Shown here: in pieces, positions 35,633-43,588 of the stretch
How the letters are laid out: every line of letters begins with the position of its first letter
Numbering within the stretch: position 1 is the stretch's first letter
NCBI GenBank assembly: GCA_900696525.1
Contig: CAADGL010000021.1
Span: 124,001 to 188,000, forward strand
Direction: 5' to 3'
Source of the DNA: an uncultured Planctomycetota bacterium
GTDB taxonomy: Bacteria; Planctomycetota; Phycisphaerae; UBA1845; Fen-1342
Length of the DNA: 64,000 nucleotides
Notes under the pieces: generated by a model
Told to the model about the DNA's origin: nothing
What the model saw: only the letters and a program-made list of their open reading frames with translations
Databases searched by the model: none
Position numbers and translations under genes: made by a program

Positions 35633-36790
35633 ATGAAGCACGGTGATCGGATTGGGCGATCGGGCCGCGCCTGGTGGGCTGGCCATTCGGGAGCAATGAT
35701 CTGTGTTTGGTTTGTGTCAGTCGCAACGGCGACCACTATCGAGACCGTCAGTGTCGGCAACCGCGGCAACACGGCCTACCCCAACCCCTGGGGCGACATC
35801 GGCGCCGTGGACTACGACTACAACATCGGCAAGTACGAGGTGACGGCCGGCCAGTACACCGACTTCCTCAACGCCGTTGCCGCCACGGACACCTACGCGC
35901 TGTACAACACGAGCATGTGGACGAGCGGCTTCGGATGCAAGATTCAACGCGTGGGCGACGAGGGCAGCTACACGTACAGCGTTGCTCCGGACTGGGCGAA
36001 CCGTCCGGTGAACCTCGTGAGCTGGGGCGACGCGGCCCGGTTTGCCAACTGGTTACACAACGGCCAGCCGACGGGCCCTCAGGACCTGACCACTACCGAG
36101 GACGGCTCGTACTTTCTGAATGGCGCGATGACCAACGCGGAACTCGCGGCGGTGGTGCGCAAGCCGGATGCCACCTGGGTGATCCCGACCGTCCACGAGT
36201 GGTTCAAGGCCGCCCATCACAAGAACGACGGCGTGACCGGCAACTACTTCGAGTTTCCCACGAGCACCGACGACATGCCGAGCAATCTGCTCAGCGACCC
36301 CGACCCCGACCCCGGGAACAATGCGACGTTCAAGGTCGGCAACCAATGGACGATCGGCCCCCCGTACTACCGGACGGAGGCTGGCGCGCACGAGAATTCT
36401 GCCAGCCCCTATGGCACGTTCGACCAGGGCGGCAACATCTATGAGTGGACAGAAACGCTCGTGGGGAGCGAGAATCGTGGCGTTCGGGGCGGAACCTTCA
36501 ACGATACCGTGGACCTCCTGCGCGCGTCACGCCCGTTTGTTGGCAGCCTGCCCGATCAGAACAACCTCTTGGTCGGGTTCCGAGTAGCTCTGATTCCGGG
36601 CAAGATGGCCCTGCCCGGCGACCTGAACGGTGACGGCTGCGTCAACCAGTCAGACCTCGGCATCCTGCTGAGCGACTTCGGCTGTACCGGCGGCGGCTGC
36701 GCCGGCGACATCGACGGCGATGGCGACACCGACCAGGCCGACCTCGGCATCCTGCTGAGCAACTTCAACCAGGGGCCGAACTGCCCGTAA
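35633..36790 (+). CDS. Secreted formylglycine-generating-enzyme-like protein with dockerin-like tail
   Basis: A 385-residue exported protein. After a signal segment (AWWAGHSGAMICVWFVSVATA) comes a SUMF1/FGE-like fold: YEVTAGQYTDFLNAVA, PVNLVSWGDAARFANWL, TVHEWFKAAHH, FDQGGNIYEWTE and RGGTF...GFRVA. The two cysteines needed for formylglycine-generating catalysis are not evident, so it is probably a structural or binding variant, as many bacterial SUMF1 homologues are. It ends with two dockerin-like repeats (GDLNGDGCVNQSDLGILLSDFGC). GGGAGG precedes the ATG. Confidence 0.8.
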   Translation: MKHGDRIGRSGRAWWAGHSGAMICVWFVSVATATTIETVSVGNRGNTAYPNPWGDIGAVDYDYNIGKYEVTAGQYTDFLNAVAATDTYALYNTSMWTSGFGCKIQRVGDEGSYTYSVAPDWANRPVNLVSWGDAARFANWLHNGQPTGPQDLTTTEDGSYFLNGAMTNAELAAVVRKPDATWVIPTVHEWFKAAHHKNDGVTGNYFEFPTSTDDMPSNLLSDPDPDPGNNATFKVGNQWTIGPPYYRTEAGAHENSASPYGTFDQGGNIYEWTETLVGSENRGVRGGTFNDTVDLLRASRPFVGSLPDQNNLLVGFRVALIPGKMALPGDLNGDGCVNQSDLGILLSDFGCTGGGCAGDIDGDGDTDQADLGILLSNFNQGPNCP

Positions 36791-37113
36791 CACGAGAGGT
36801 TCGCCTTCCCGCGGCGATACTGCACGTTCTTTTCCAGAGTGTGCGAGCAGTCGGTGCGCCGCTCGAAGCGCTGATCGGGTGCCGAGGGCCAGCAGCGCAT
36901 CACCGCGCCGGCCGAACCGTGTCGTGACGACGACGCTGGACGTCGGGCATCTCCCGCGCCGCTGCGCGATCGCGCGTGCAACGCCCCAAGTCCCTGCGAT
37001 AGTCGCTACATCGGGGTCGCGGGCACGACTTATTCACTTCATTCGCGTATCGCCGGCGGGTGCCGTGTGGTGCCACGTCATCGCACCGCACGGCACCCGC
37101 AGCACGTGCTGTC
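36791..37113. other. Intergenic gap, nothing recognised
   Basis: A 323-nt gap between two convergent genes. No hairpin with a T-run, repeat or plausible small gene was found. Confidence 0.5.
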
Positions 37114-38262
37114 CTACCTTCCCGGCCGATCGAGCGGCGGCAGCCTGTCCGGCCGCGGGGCGCGGGCCCGGACGAGGTAGGCCTCCAGCCAGCCGCGGGT
37201 CTTGTCCGGGTGCTCGTGGCAGTACAGGACGGCCTCGTGGTCGATCGCGTCGACGCGGTCGTTGGCCGCGCGCAGCGCGTCCATGCTGATGCGAATCGCC
37301 GCGTCCACGGGCATGCGCTCCGGATTGATGTCGATGCCGAAATGACCGCGATAGCCGTGCATCTTCAGCGTGTACAGCAGCGCTTCGAGCTGCTCGGGGC
37401 TCACGACCCCGACGTTCAGATCCTGGTCGTAGTTGCCCAGCGGCTGGCTGTTCCAGTGACTGTGCGCCAGCCGTCCCTCGCTCAGCGGCCAACTGAACGC
37501 GTACGCCAGGTCTTCGTAGCCCATCAGCACGTGCCCGATCTCCGGGTTCATGCACACCAGCCCATGCCCCTCGCCCAGCAACCGACGGTTCTCGCGGTCC
37601 CGGAGCTGCGCCTCAACCGCGTGCCCCAGCAGCAGTCCTTCCGGCGTTGTGCCGAAGAGGATGCGCCCGCGCGGCTCGTAGGGCTTCGGCTCGAACGCGA
37701 TGCGCACGCCGGGCTCCGCGTCCATGGCCTCCGCAAGGCCGTCGATGAAGCGTTGGCGCGTGGCGGCGAAGTCGTGGCCGAAGGGGTTCTCGTAGCCGTC
37801 GATGCCGGGCCAGACGACGGCGAAGTCGGTGTCGAGCCGGCGATTGAGCGCCAGGGCGGCCTTCGTGCGTTCGATCGCGGCCCGCCGCGGCCCGGCCAGC
37901 GGGCTCGACAGCGAGCCGAACTCGAACTGCCGGTCCCAGAACAGCAGCGGGATCACCGTCACCAGGCGGATTCCCGTGTGCTGGGTGAACGTTCGCCACA
38001 GCTCCAGGTTGTGCTCGTTGATCTCGTTCGGGTAGTGCGCCTCGAGCCCCGCCAGGCCGCTGGCCTTCAGTCCGGCGGCGATCTCAAGCCGCTGCTCGAT
38101 CGTCAGGTCCGGCTGGTACTTCTCGTGAAAGCGGCTGAACGGCGGCGAGAAATACCAGATGCCCGCGGAGAACTTCAGCTCCAGCGAGAACGTGCGCATG
38201 TGGGCCAGGTGCGCGTCGCGGTCGCGGCGGATCGCCTGAAACCGAAGGTCCTCAAGCGGCAT
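37114..38262 (-). CDS. Xylose-isomerase-like TIM-barrel protein
   Basis: A 382-residue cytoplasmic TIM-barrel protein related to xylose isomerase and sugar-phosphate isomerases/epimerases. Signature segments: SAGIWYFSPPFSRFHEKY, LEAHYPNEIN, VVWPGIDGYENPFGHDFAATR, IAFEPKPYEPRG (metal-ligand Glu), MNPEIGHVLM and HFGIDINPERM. The order of the metal ligands resembles xylose isomerase, but the sequence is divergent, so rhamnose or other aldose isomerisation is possible. ATG at 38262 has TGGAGG upstream; TAGAAT about 25 nt before may be the -10. Confidence 0.75.
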   Translation of the reverse strand: MPLEDLRFQAIRRDRDAHLAHMRTFSLELKFSAGIWYFSPPFSRFHEKYQPDLTIEQRLEIAAGLKASGLAGLEAHYPNEINEHNLELWRTFTQHTGIRLVTVIPLLFWDRQFEFGSLSSPLAGPRRAAIERTKAALALNRRLDTDFAVVWPGIDGYENPFGHDFAATRQRFIDGLAEAMDAEPGVRIAFEPKPYEPRGRILFGTTPEGLLLGHAVEAQLRDRENRRLLGEGHGLVCMNPEIGHVLMGYEDLAYAFSWPLSEGRLAHSHWNSQPLGNYDQDLNVGVVSPEQLEALLYTLKMHGYRGHFGIDINPERMPVDAAIRISMDALRAANDRVDAIDHEAVLYCHEHPDKTRGWLEAYLVRARAPRPDRLPPLDRPGR

Positions 38263-38583
38263 GGCGGCGGCCTCCAGAGTGTTTCGGGATTCTACCGCCG
38301 TCCGAAGTGTGCCGCGCCGCGGCGAGCGCGAAGGCATGGCGACGCGAGTACGCGAGGTCACGCCACCCCCGGGCCACCCAGGCCACCCGGCCGGAGGGGC
38401 CGCCGCGGCTTGGCTCCGGCGGCACTTTTCTTAAAGGCTTCCGGTCGGAAACCCTGCAATTGGTTACGGGAGGCGGCCTTGGTCGCCGCCTGTCCGTCCC
38501 GATTCACGCGATGCCGGACCGGGTGGCGGTCCGGCCCCGAGATGCACGGCCCGCTTTGACCAACGCAACAAGGAGACCTCCGC
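38263..38583. other. Intergenic gap with a terminator-like hairpin
   Basis: No gene is seen in 321 nt. A hairpin followed by a T-rich tract lies at 38399-38432, with no plus-strand gene before it (listed separately). Confidence 0.5.
38399..38432 (+). terminator. Orphan intrinsic-terminator-like hairpin
   Basis: GCCGCCG (38399-38405) pairs with CGGCGGC (38417-38423), followed by ACTTTTCTT. It has the form of an intrinsic terminator on the plus strand, but upstream lies only the 5' end of a minus-strand gene. It could be an attenuator in the leader of the dockerin gene at 38584 or end a short non-coding RNA. Confidence 0.45.
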
Positions 38584-39030
38584 ATGGCAAGTCAACGGCT
38601 CACCAGAAGGTTCAGCGTCGCGGCGATTGCCGCGCTGCTGCTCGCCGCGGTTGGCGCGAACGCGCAGTACGACCTGTCCTGGTTCACGGTCGACGGCGGC
38701 GGCGCGATGTACAGCACGGGCGGCCTGTTTTCGCTCGGCGCCACGATCGGCCAGGCCGACGCGGCCAGCTCCCCGGCGCTGACGGGCGGTCAGTTCTCGC
38801 TCGTCGGAGGCTTCTGGGCCGCCGGGGCCTCGCCCTGCACACGGCCGGGCGACCTCGACAGCGACGGCGACGTCGACCAGGCCGACCTGGGCATCCTGCT
38901 TTCCGCGTACGGCGCATGCCCAGGCGAACCGTTCTATCACGCCGGCGCGGGCGGCCTGGCGGGCGACCCGTGCGTTACGCAGGCCGATCTGGGCGTGTTG
39001 CTGGCGGCGTATGGGCAATCGTGCCCGTGA
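38584..39030 (+). CDS. Small secreted protein with dockerin-like tail
   Basis: A 148-residue exported protein. Signal peptide MASQRLTRRFSVAAIAALLLAAVGANA, a short 50-residue beta domain (YDLSWFTVDGGGAMYSTGGLFSLGATIGQAD), and a C-terminal pair of dockerin-like repeats (GDLDSDGDVDQADLGILLSAYGAC, then CVTQADLGVLLAAYGQSC). The head resembles the conserved start of many planctomycete secreted proteins. A strong intrinsic terminator follows. Function unknown; surface attachment is inferred. Confidence 0.75.
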   Translation: MASQRLTRRFSVAAIAALLLAAVGANAQYDLSWFTVDGGGAMYSTGGLFSLGATIGQADAASSPALTGGQFSLVGGFWAAGASPCTRPGDLDSDGDVDQADLGILLSAYGACPGEPFYHAGAGGLAGDPCVTQADLGVLLAAYGQSCP

Positions 39031-39069
39031 GCAACGCCGCACGGCCAGGGTGATCGCGCAGACAAGAGG

Positions 39070-39115
39070 AAAACGCGCGCCGCGCGGCCCAACGGCCGGC
39101 GGCGCGTTTCTTTTT
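39070..39115 (+). terminator. Intrinsic terminator after the small dockerin gene
   Basis: A GC-rich hairpin with arms AAACGCGCGCCG and CGGCGGCGCGTTT (one or two mismatches) is followed by TTTCTTTTT. It lies 40 nt after the stop at 39030. Confidence 0.75.
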
Positions 39116-39220
39116 CGGTTTTCTCAAGGCTTTGGCCGCCGCTTCCTGCCGTTCCGTGTGAGACGACCTCCCGCGTCAGGAGGTCAGGCAAGGCCACAGC
39201 AAGCAACAAGGAAACACGCC

Positions 39221-40480
39221 ATGACACGGACCATTCTTCGAACCACGTGCAGCGCCATTGTCGGACTGATGAGCGTGGCGGCGATGGCCGGCCCAGCCGG
39301 GACGGCCTTCACCTATCAGGGCAAGCTCAACTTCGCCGGCGCGCCGGCCAACGGCCAGTACGACTTCGTCTTCCGCCTTTACGCTTCTCCGTCGGCGCTG
39401 ATCGTCATCGCCGGCCCGATCCAGGTCGACAACGTCCCGGTTCAGAACGGCCTGTTCACCACGCAGATCGACTTCGGCCAGAAGTTCGACGGCGGTGAGC
39501 GCTGGCTCGGAATCGGCGTGCGGCCCTCGGGCAACGGGTCTTTCACGTCGCTTTCGCCCCGGCAGGAGCTCAAGCCCGCGCCCTACGCCGTCACGGCGCA
39601 GAACGTCGCCCTGCCCTTCTTCGCCTCCGGCGAGACCGACCCCCCGGGGATCGAGCTGATCCCCGGCGGGCTGTTCAAGGTCGCGCAGTTCGGCGAGCAC
39701 AACGCGGTCGTCGGCTCGACTGCCGGCGCCGGCGCTGCCGTTTACGGCTACGCGACGGGCGCGGGCCAGGCGGTGCGGGCGCGGGCGACCGGGCAGAGCG
39801 CGGTCGGCATCCACGCCACGAGCGAGACCGGCCGCGCGGGCCAGTTCCAGATCACCAACGCGAACAACAACGTGCCCTGCATCCAGGCCAACCACGCCGG
39901 CACGGGGCACGTGGTCTTCGCCCATACGACGGGCGGCGGCCGCGCGGGGCACTTCCAGATCGCCAACTCCAACAGCGCCAGCGCCGCGATCTACTGCTCG
40001 ACGAACGGCACCGGTCCGGCGTTGCAGTGCGCCGGCCGCGCCGTGGTTGACGTGCTCCAGATCACGGGCGCCGACGTGGCCGAGAAGTTCCCCGTCAGCG
40101 CCGACGTGCAGCCCGGCATGGTGCTCGAGATCGACCGCGACAACCCGGGCAAGCTCCGCCCGGCGAGCGGCGCCTACAACAAGCGCGTCGCGGGCGTCGT
40201 CAGCGGCGCCGGCGGCCTGCCCGCCGGAACGATCCTCGGCAACCTGCCCGGCCACGAGGACGCCCCGGCGGTCGCGCTCAGCGGCCGCGTCTGGGTCATG
40301 TGCGACGCCAGCCAGCACGCCATCGAGCCCGGCGACCTGATGACGACGGCCGACCGCGACGGCCACGCGATGGCGGTGACCGATCCGTCGCGGGCTCACG
40401 GCGCGACGATCGGCAAGGCCATGTCGGCCCTGCCCAAGGGCGAAGTCGGATTGGTCCTCGTGCTCGTGAACCTGCAATAG
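39221..40480 (+). CDS. Secreted YQG-head surface protein (paralogue of 17507)
   Basis: A 419-residue exported protein. Signal peptide to AMAGPAG, then the head TAFTYQGKLNFAGAPANGQYDFVFRLY, shared with the protein at 17507-19507. A short Gly/Ala-rich repeat region (AGQAVRARATGQSAVGIHATSETGRAG) replaces the long GVYG array. The C-terminus begins ITGADVAEKFPVSADVQPGMVLEID and ends in a KAMSALPKGEVGLVLVLV fold, similar to tail regions of phage-fibre-like proteins. AAGGA precedes the ATG. Role unknown. Confidence 0.75.
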   Translation: MTRTILRTTCSAIVGLMSVAAMAGPAGTAFTYQGKLNFAGAPANGQYDFVFRLYASPSALIVIAGPIQVDNVPVQNGLFTTQIDFGQKFDGGERWLGIGVRPSGNGSFTSLSPRQELKPAPYAVTAQNVALPFFASGETDPPGIELIPGGLFKVAQFGEHNAVVGSTAGAGAAVYGYATGAGQAVRARATGQSAVGIHATSETGRAGQFQITNANNNVPCIQANHAGTGHVVFAHTTGGGRAGHFQIANSNSASAAIYCSTNGTGPALQCAGRAVVDVLQITGADVAEKFPVSADVQPGMVLEIDRDNPGKLRPASGAYNKRVAGVVSGAGGLPAGTILGNLPGHEDAPAVALSGRVWVMCDASQHAIEPGDLMTTADRDGHAMAVTDPSRAHGATIGKAMSALPKGEVGLVLVLVNLQ

Positions 40481-40553
40481 AAACCACCGGCGCAGCGCCG
40501 CGCACGGCGACTTGCGCGGCGCTGCCGGTCTTCGAACGAAAGGAGAGCTCGAA

Positions 40554-42107
40554 ATGACTTCGCTCGCATGCACACGGCTGGCGCCGTGCATCCTCATCGC
40601 GGCACTCGCAACCGCCTCCACGAGCAGGGCCAGCCAGGTTCTGGATCAGGACCAGGACCCCGACGCCGGCCGCGCGACGATCTTCAGCCTTGCCGCCTGG
40701 CCCCAGCAGATCGCCGGCAAGGCGCCGAGCGCCGGCGAAACCCCGGTGCTCGTCCATCAGGAGCTGCTCGCCGTCGCCGAGCCGGGGCTGAAGCTCTCGC
40801 TCGGCGTCGCGCCGCACCGCTTCGACGGCACCGTGACGAACGTCGAGGTGCGCCTGACCGGCCAGAGCGTTTTTGGCGCCATCGACGACGACCCCGCCGG
40901 CTTCTTCATCCTCACCAGCGAGGGCGACGTGACGCTCGGCGTGCTCCAGTCGGCGCGCGTCGGGCGCCTGTACGAGCTGCGCTACGTCGGCGACGGCGTG
41001 AACGCCTGGGCGCCCATCGATGCCTCGCAGTTCCCCGCCGGCGACTGTGCGACCGGCCTCAGGCCCCATCCCGTGCTGCCGCCCGATCGCAACGGGCCGG
41101 CGGCGCTGGAGCCCGGCGAAGACCGCCATCAGCACGAAGAAGAGCAGAACAACGGCGAGATCGCCAGCAGCTGCAACCCCCCGCGGCACTTCGACGTGGC
41201 GATCTACTACACGACCGCCGCCAAGAACGAGTGCGGGGGCACGGCCGCGATCCAGGCGCGCTGCCAGCTCGCGGTGGATACGGCCAACCAGGTCTACGCG
41301 GACAGCCTGATATCGCCGCGCATGGTGCTGGTTTTCCGCGGCGAGACGAGCTACGTCGAGACCAGCGACGTGGAGACCGACCGCAACCGGCTGGCGGATC
41401 CGTCCGACGGCTACCTGGACGGCGCGCACAGCACGCGCGATGCGTACGGAGCGGATTTCGTGTGCCTGTTCGTGAACGCCTCCGACCCCGACAACTGCGG
41501 CATCGCGTACTGCACGCCGAGCGACTCGTCCTATGGTTTCTGCGTGGTTCAGCAGGGGTGCGCCGTGGGCAACCTCACCTTCCCGCACGAGGTCGGCCAC
41601 CTTCAGGGCTGCGCGCACAACCCGGAGGACGCCGGGAGCTGCAACGAGTACTGCGACTCGTACGGCCACCGATTCACGGGCGCGAGCGGGTCGAAATGGC
41701 GCACGGTGATGTCGTACAACGACGCGAACAATCCGTCGACGCGCATCGGCATCTTCTCGAACCCGTACGTGAACTTCGACGGCCGGCCGACGGGCATCCG
41801 CACCGAGGACTGCGACGATGACCGCTTCAACGCGGCCACCGTCAACACCACCGCCCCGGACCGCGAGAACTACCGCCGGCCGAAGTTCGAGGTCTGGGTG
41901 GATTTCAGCGAGCTCTTCGGCATCGAGCGCGGCACGTTTCAGAGCCCGTGGAACACGCTGGCCGAGGGCGTCAGCGCGATCTACAGCGGCAACGCGCCGC
42001 TCGTCGAGCCCACGCTCTGGCTCAAGGCGGGCACGTCGCACGAGACCATGACGATCAACAAGCGCATGACCATTCGCTCCTGCGGAGTGGCCATCATCGG
42101 CGGGTGA
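40554..42107 (+). CDS. Secreted metzincin metalloprotease, peptidyl-Asp metalloendopeptidase-like (M72)
   Basis: A 517-residue exported protease. AAAGGAGAG sits before the ATG; signal peptide ends near STSRAS. The zinc site is HEVGHLQGCAH (His345, Glu346, His349, His355) and the Met-turn is RTVMSYN, both metzincin marks. The surroundings (FPHEVGHLQGCAHNPEDA, GIFSNPYVNFDG) resemble M72 enzymes. The last ~70 residues start a second domain (GTFQSPWNTLAEGVSAIYSGN...TINKRMTIRSCGVAIIGG) that looks like the opening turns of a beta-helix but stops there. An intrinsic terminator follows. Confidence 0.82.
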   Translation: MTSLACTRLAPCILIAALATASTSRASQVLDQDQDPDAGRATIFSLAAWPQQIAGKAPSAGETPVLVHQELLAVAEPGLKLSLGVAPHRFDGTVTNVEVRLTGQSVFGAIDDDPAGFFILTSEGDVTLGVLQSARVGRLYELRYVGDGVNAWAPIDASQFPAGDCATGLRPHPVLPPDRNGPAALEPGEDRHQHEEEQNNGEIASSCNPPRHFDVAIYYTTAAKNECGGTAAIQARCQLAVDTANQVYADSLISPRMVLVFRGETSYVETSDVETDRNRLADPSDGYLDGAHSTRDAYGADFVCLFVNASDPDNCGIAYCTPSDSSYGFCVVQQGCAVGNLTFPHEVGHLQGCAHNPEDAGSCNEYCDSYGHRFTGASGSKWRTVMSYNDANNPSTRIGIFSNPYVNFDGRPTGIRTEDCDDDRFNAATVNTTAPDRENYRRPKFEVWVDFSELFGIERGTFQSPWNTLAEGVSAIYSGNAPLVEPTLWLKAGTSHETMTINKRMTIRSCGVAIIGG

Positions 42108-42126
42108 CGGCCGCCGACGCAACGAG

Positions 42127-42164
42127 GCGGCCCGGCCGGCTGACGGTCGGGCCGCTTTCGTTTT
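42127..42164 (+). terminator. Intrinsic terminator after the metalloprotease gene
   Basis: GCGGCCCGGCC pairs with GGTCGGGCCGC (about 10 bp of stem), followed by TTTCGTTTT. It lies 20 nt after the stop at 42107. It resembles the terminator at 39070 in layout. Confidence 0.75.
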
Positions 42165-42215
42165 CGGATGCGCCCAAGAGCGCGGTCGGCGCGCCCCGCG
42201 CCCTACCGCTGGTGC

Positions 42216-42245
42216 TTGCCGCGCGTGCGCGACCTGACATATAGT
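42216..42245 (+). promoter_or_regulatory. Promoter of the PhoH gene with near-leaderless start
   Basis: TTGCCG (4/6), 18-nt spacer, TATAGT (5/6) ending 9 nt before the ATG at 42255. No Shine-Dalgarno sequence is present, so a leader of 0-3 nt is expected. Confidence 0.5.
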
Positions 42246-42254
42246 GCGCGTGCC

Positions 42255-43553
42255 ATGCGGAAGAATTACATTCTGGACGCGAACATCCTGCTTCACGACC
42301 CGCAGTCGATCTTCTCGTTCGAGGACAACACGGTCATCATCCCGGTCGGCGTCATCAGCGAGATCGACCAGTTCAAGAAGGAACGCACCGACCGCGGCTA
42401 CAACGCCCGCGCCGTCGTCCGCCTGCTCGATTCGCTTCGCCATGAACGCAGCCTCGCCCAGGGCGTGACGCTGACCGGCGGCGGCACGCTGCGCGTGCAC
42501 TGCGAGCCCGACCGCGTCCTGACCGGCGCAAACGGCCATGCCGACCTCGAGATCCTGCGCGTGGCCCGCGCGATCCAGGAGCAGGACCGCGAAACGCCCG
42601 TCGTCATCGTCACAAAGGACATCAACCTGCGCATCCGTGCCGACGCCGCCGGCCTGCGCGCCGAGGATTACGAATCCGACCAGGTTCAGCTCGCCGACCT
42701 CGACCCGGGATACACCGAGCTGCGGGTCGCCGGCGACGCCTTCCTGCATTTCCAGGACCACGGCGAGCTCGCGCTCGAGAAACCCATCGAGCCCAACGAG
42801 TACGTGCTGCTGCGGCCCGCCGAGCACTCCCACGGCAGCGCCCTGGCGCGCGTCGACCCCGAGGGCAAGCGCCTGGTGGCGCTGAAGATGGCCGAGGACG
42901 GCCTCTGGGGCGTCAAGCCGCGGAACAAGGAGCAGTACTTCGCCATTGATGCCCTGCTCGATCCGGCGATTCAGCTCGTCACGCTCATGGGCAAGGCCGG
43001 CACCGGAAAGACGCTGCTGGCGATCGCCGCCGCCATGCACCTGACGCTGCGGCGGAAGAAGTATCGCGGGGTGCTGGTGTGCCGGCCGATCTTTCCGGTG
43101 GGGCGCGACCTGGGGTACCTGCCGGGGGACATCGGCCAGAAGCTCGACCCGTGGATGAAGCCGGTGAGCGACACGGTCGAGTTTCTGCTCGACCTGGGCG
43201 GTCCGGTGAAGGGACACGGCGACTGCGCCGAGCTCGTGCGCAGCGGGCTGATCGAGATTCAGCCGCTGACGTACATCCGCGGCCGCAGCATCGCCAACCG
43301 TTTCGTGGTCATCGACGAGGCGCAGAACCTCACGCCGCTCGAGATCAAGACGGTCATCACGCGGATGGGCCAGGCGGCCAAGGTGGTGCTGACCGGCGAC
43401 CCGCAGCAGATCGACAATCCGTACGTCGACGCCAACAGCAACGGCTTCACGTACTTGGTGAACCGGTTCCGGGCCCAGCCGATCTCGGCGCACATCGACT
43501 TGCGCAAGGGGGAGCGCAGCATCCTGGCGGAGCTGGCCGCAAACCTTCTCTGA
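42255..43553 (+). CDS. PIN-PhoH family protein (YlaK/PhoH2 type)
   Basis: A 432-residue cytoplasmic protein with an N-terminal PIN nuclease domain (LDANILLHDP, Asp8; acidic VGVISEIDQFK; DINLRIRAD) and a C-terminal PhoH ATPase domain (Walker A GKAGTGKT at 246-253; Walker B VVIDEAQN at 351-358; LTGDPQQID). Fused PIN-PhoH proteins have been described as RNA helicase/nucleases in toxin-antitoxin-like or RNA-processing roles. No antitoxin gene is adjacent. The ATG has no ribosome site but a -10 element 9 nt upstream. Confidence 0.9.
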   Translation: MRKNYILDANILLHDPQSIFSFEDNTVIIPVGVISEIDQFKKERTDRGYNARAVVRLLDSLRHERSLAQGVTLTGGGTLRVHCEPDRVLTGANGHADLEILRVARAIQEQDRETPVVIVTKDINLRIRADAAGLRAEDYESDQVQLADLDPGYTELRVAGDAFLHFQDHGELALEKPIEPNEYVLLRPAEHSHGSALARVDPEGKRLVALKMAEDGLWGVKPRNKEQYFAIDALLDPAIQLVTLMGKAGTGKTLLAIAAAMHLTLRRKKYRGVLVCRPIFPVGRDLGYLPGDIGQKLDPWMKPVSDTVEFLLDLGGPVKGHGDCAELVRSGLIEIQPLTYIRGRSIANRFVVIDEAQNLTPLEIKTVITRMGQAAKVVLTGDPQQIDNPYVDANSNGFTYLVNRFRAQPISAHIDLRKGERSILAELAANLL

Positions 43554-43588
43554 GGCTGCAACGCGCCGCGCGCGGCGCCTGGCGCGCT

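Noticed and set aside
35633-36790. Functional formylglycine-generating enzyme for a sulfatase
   Set aside because: The catalytic cysteine pair is not visible, no sulfatase gene is nearby, and the protein is exported with a dockerin-like tail.
42255-43553. Toxin-antitoxin module based on the PIN-PhoH protein
   Set aside because: No small antitoxin gene with coupled start lies upstream; the nearest upstream element is a terminator and a promoter.
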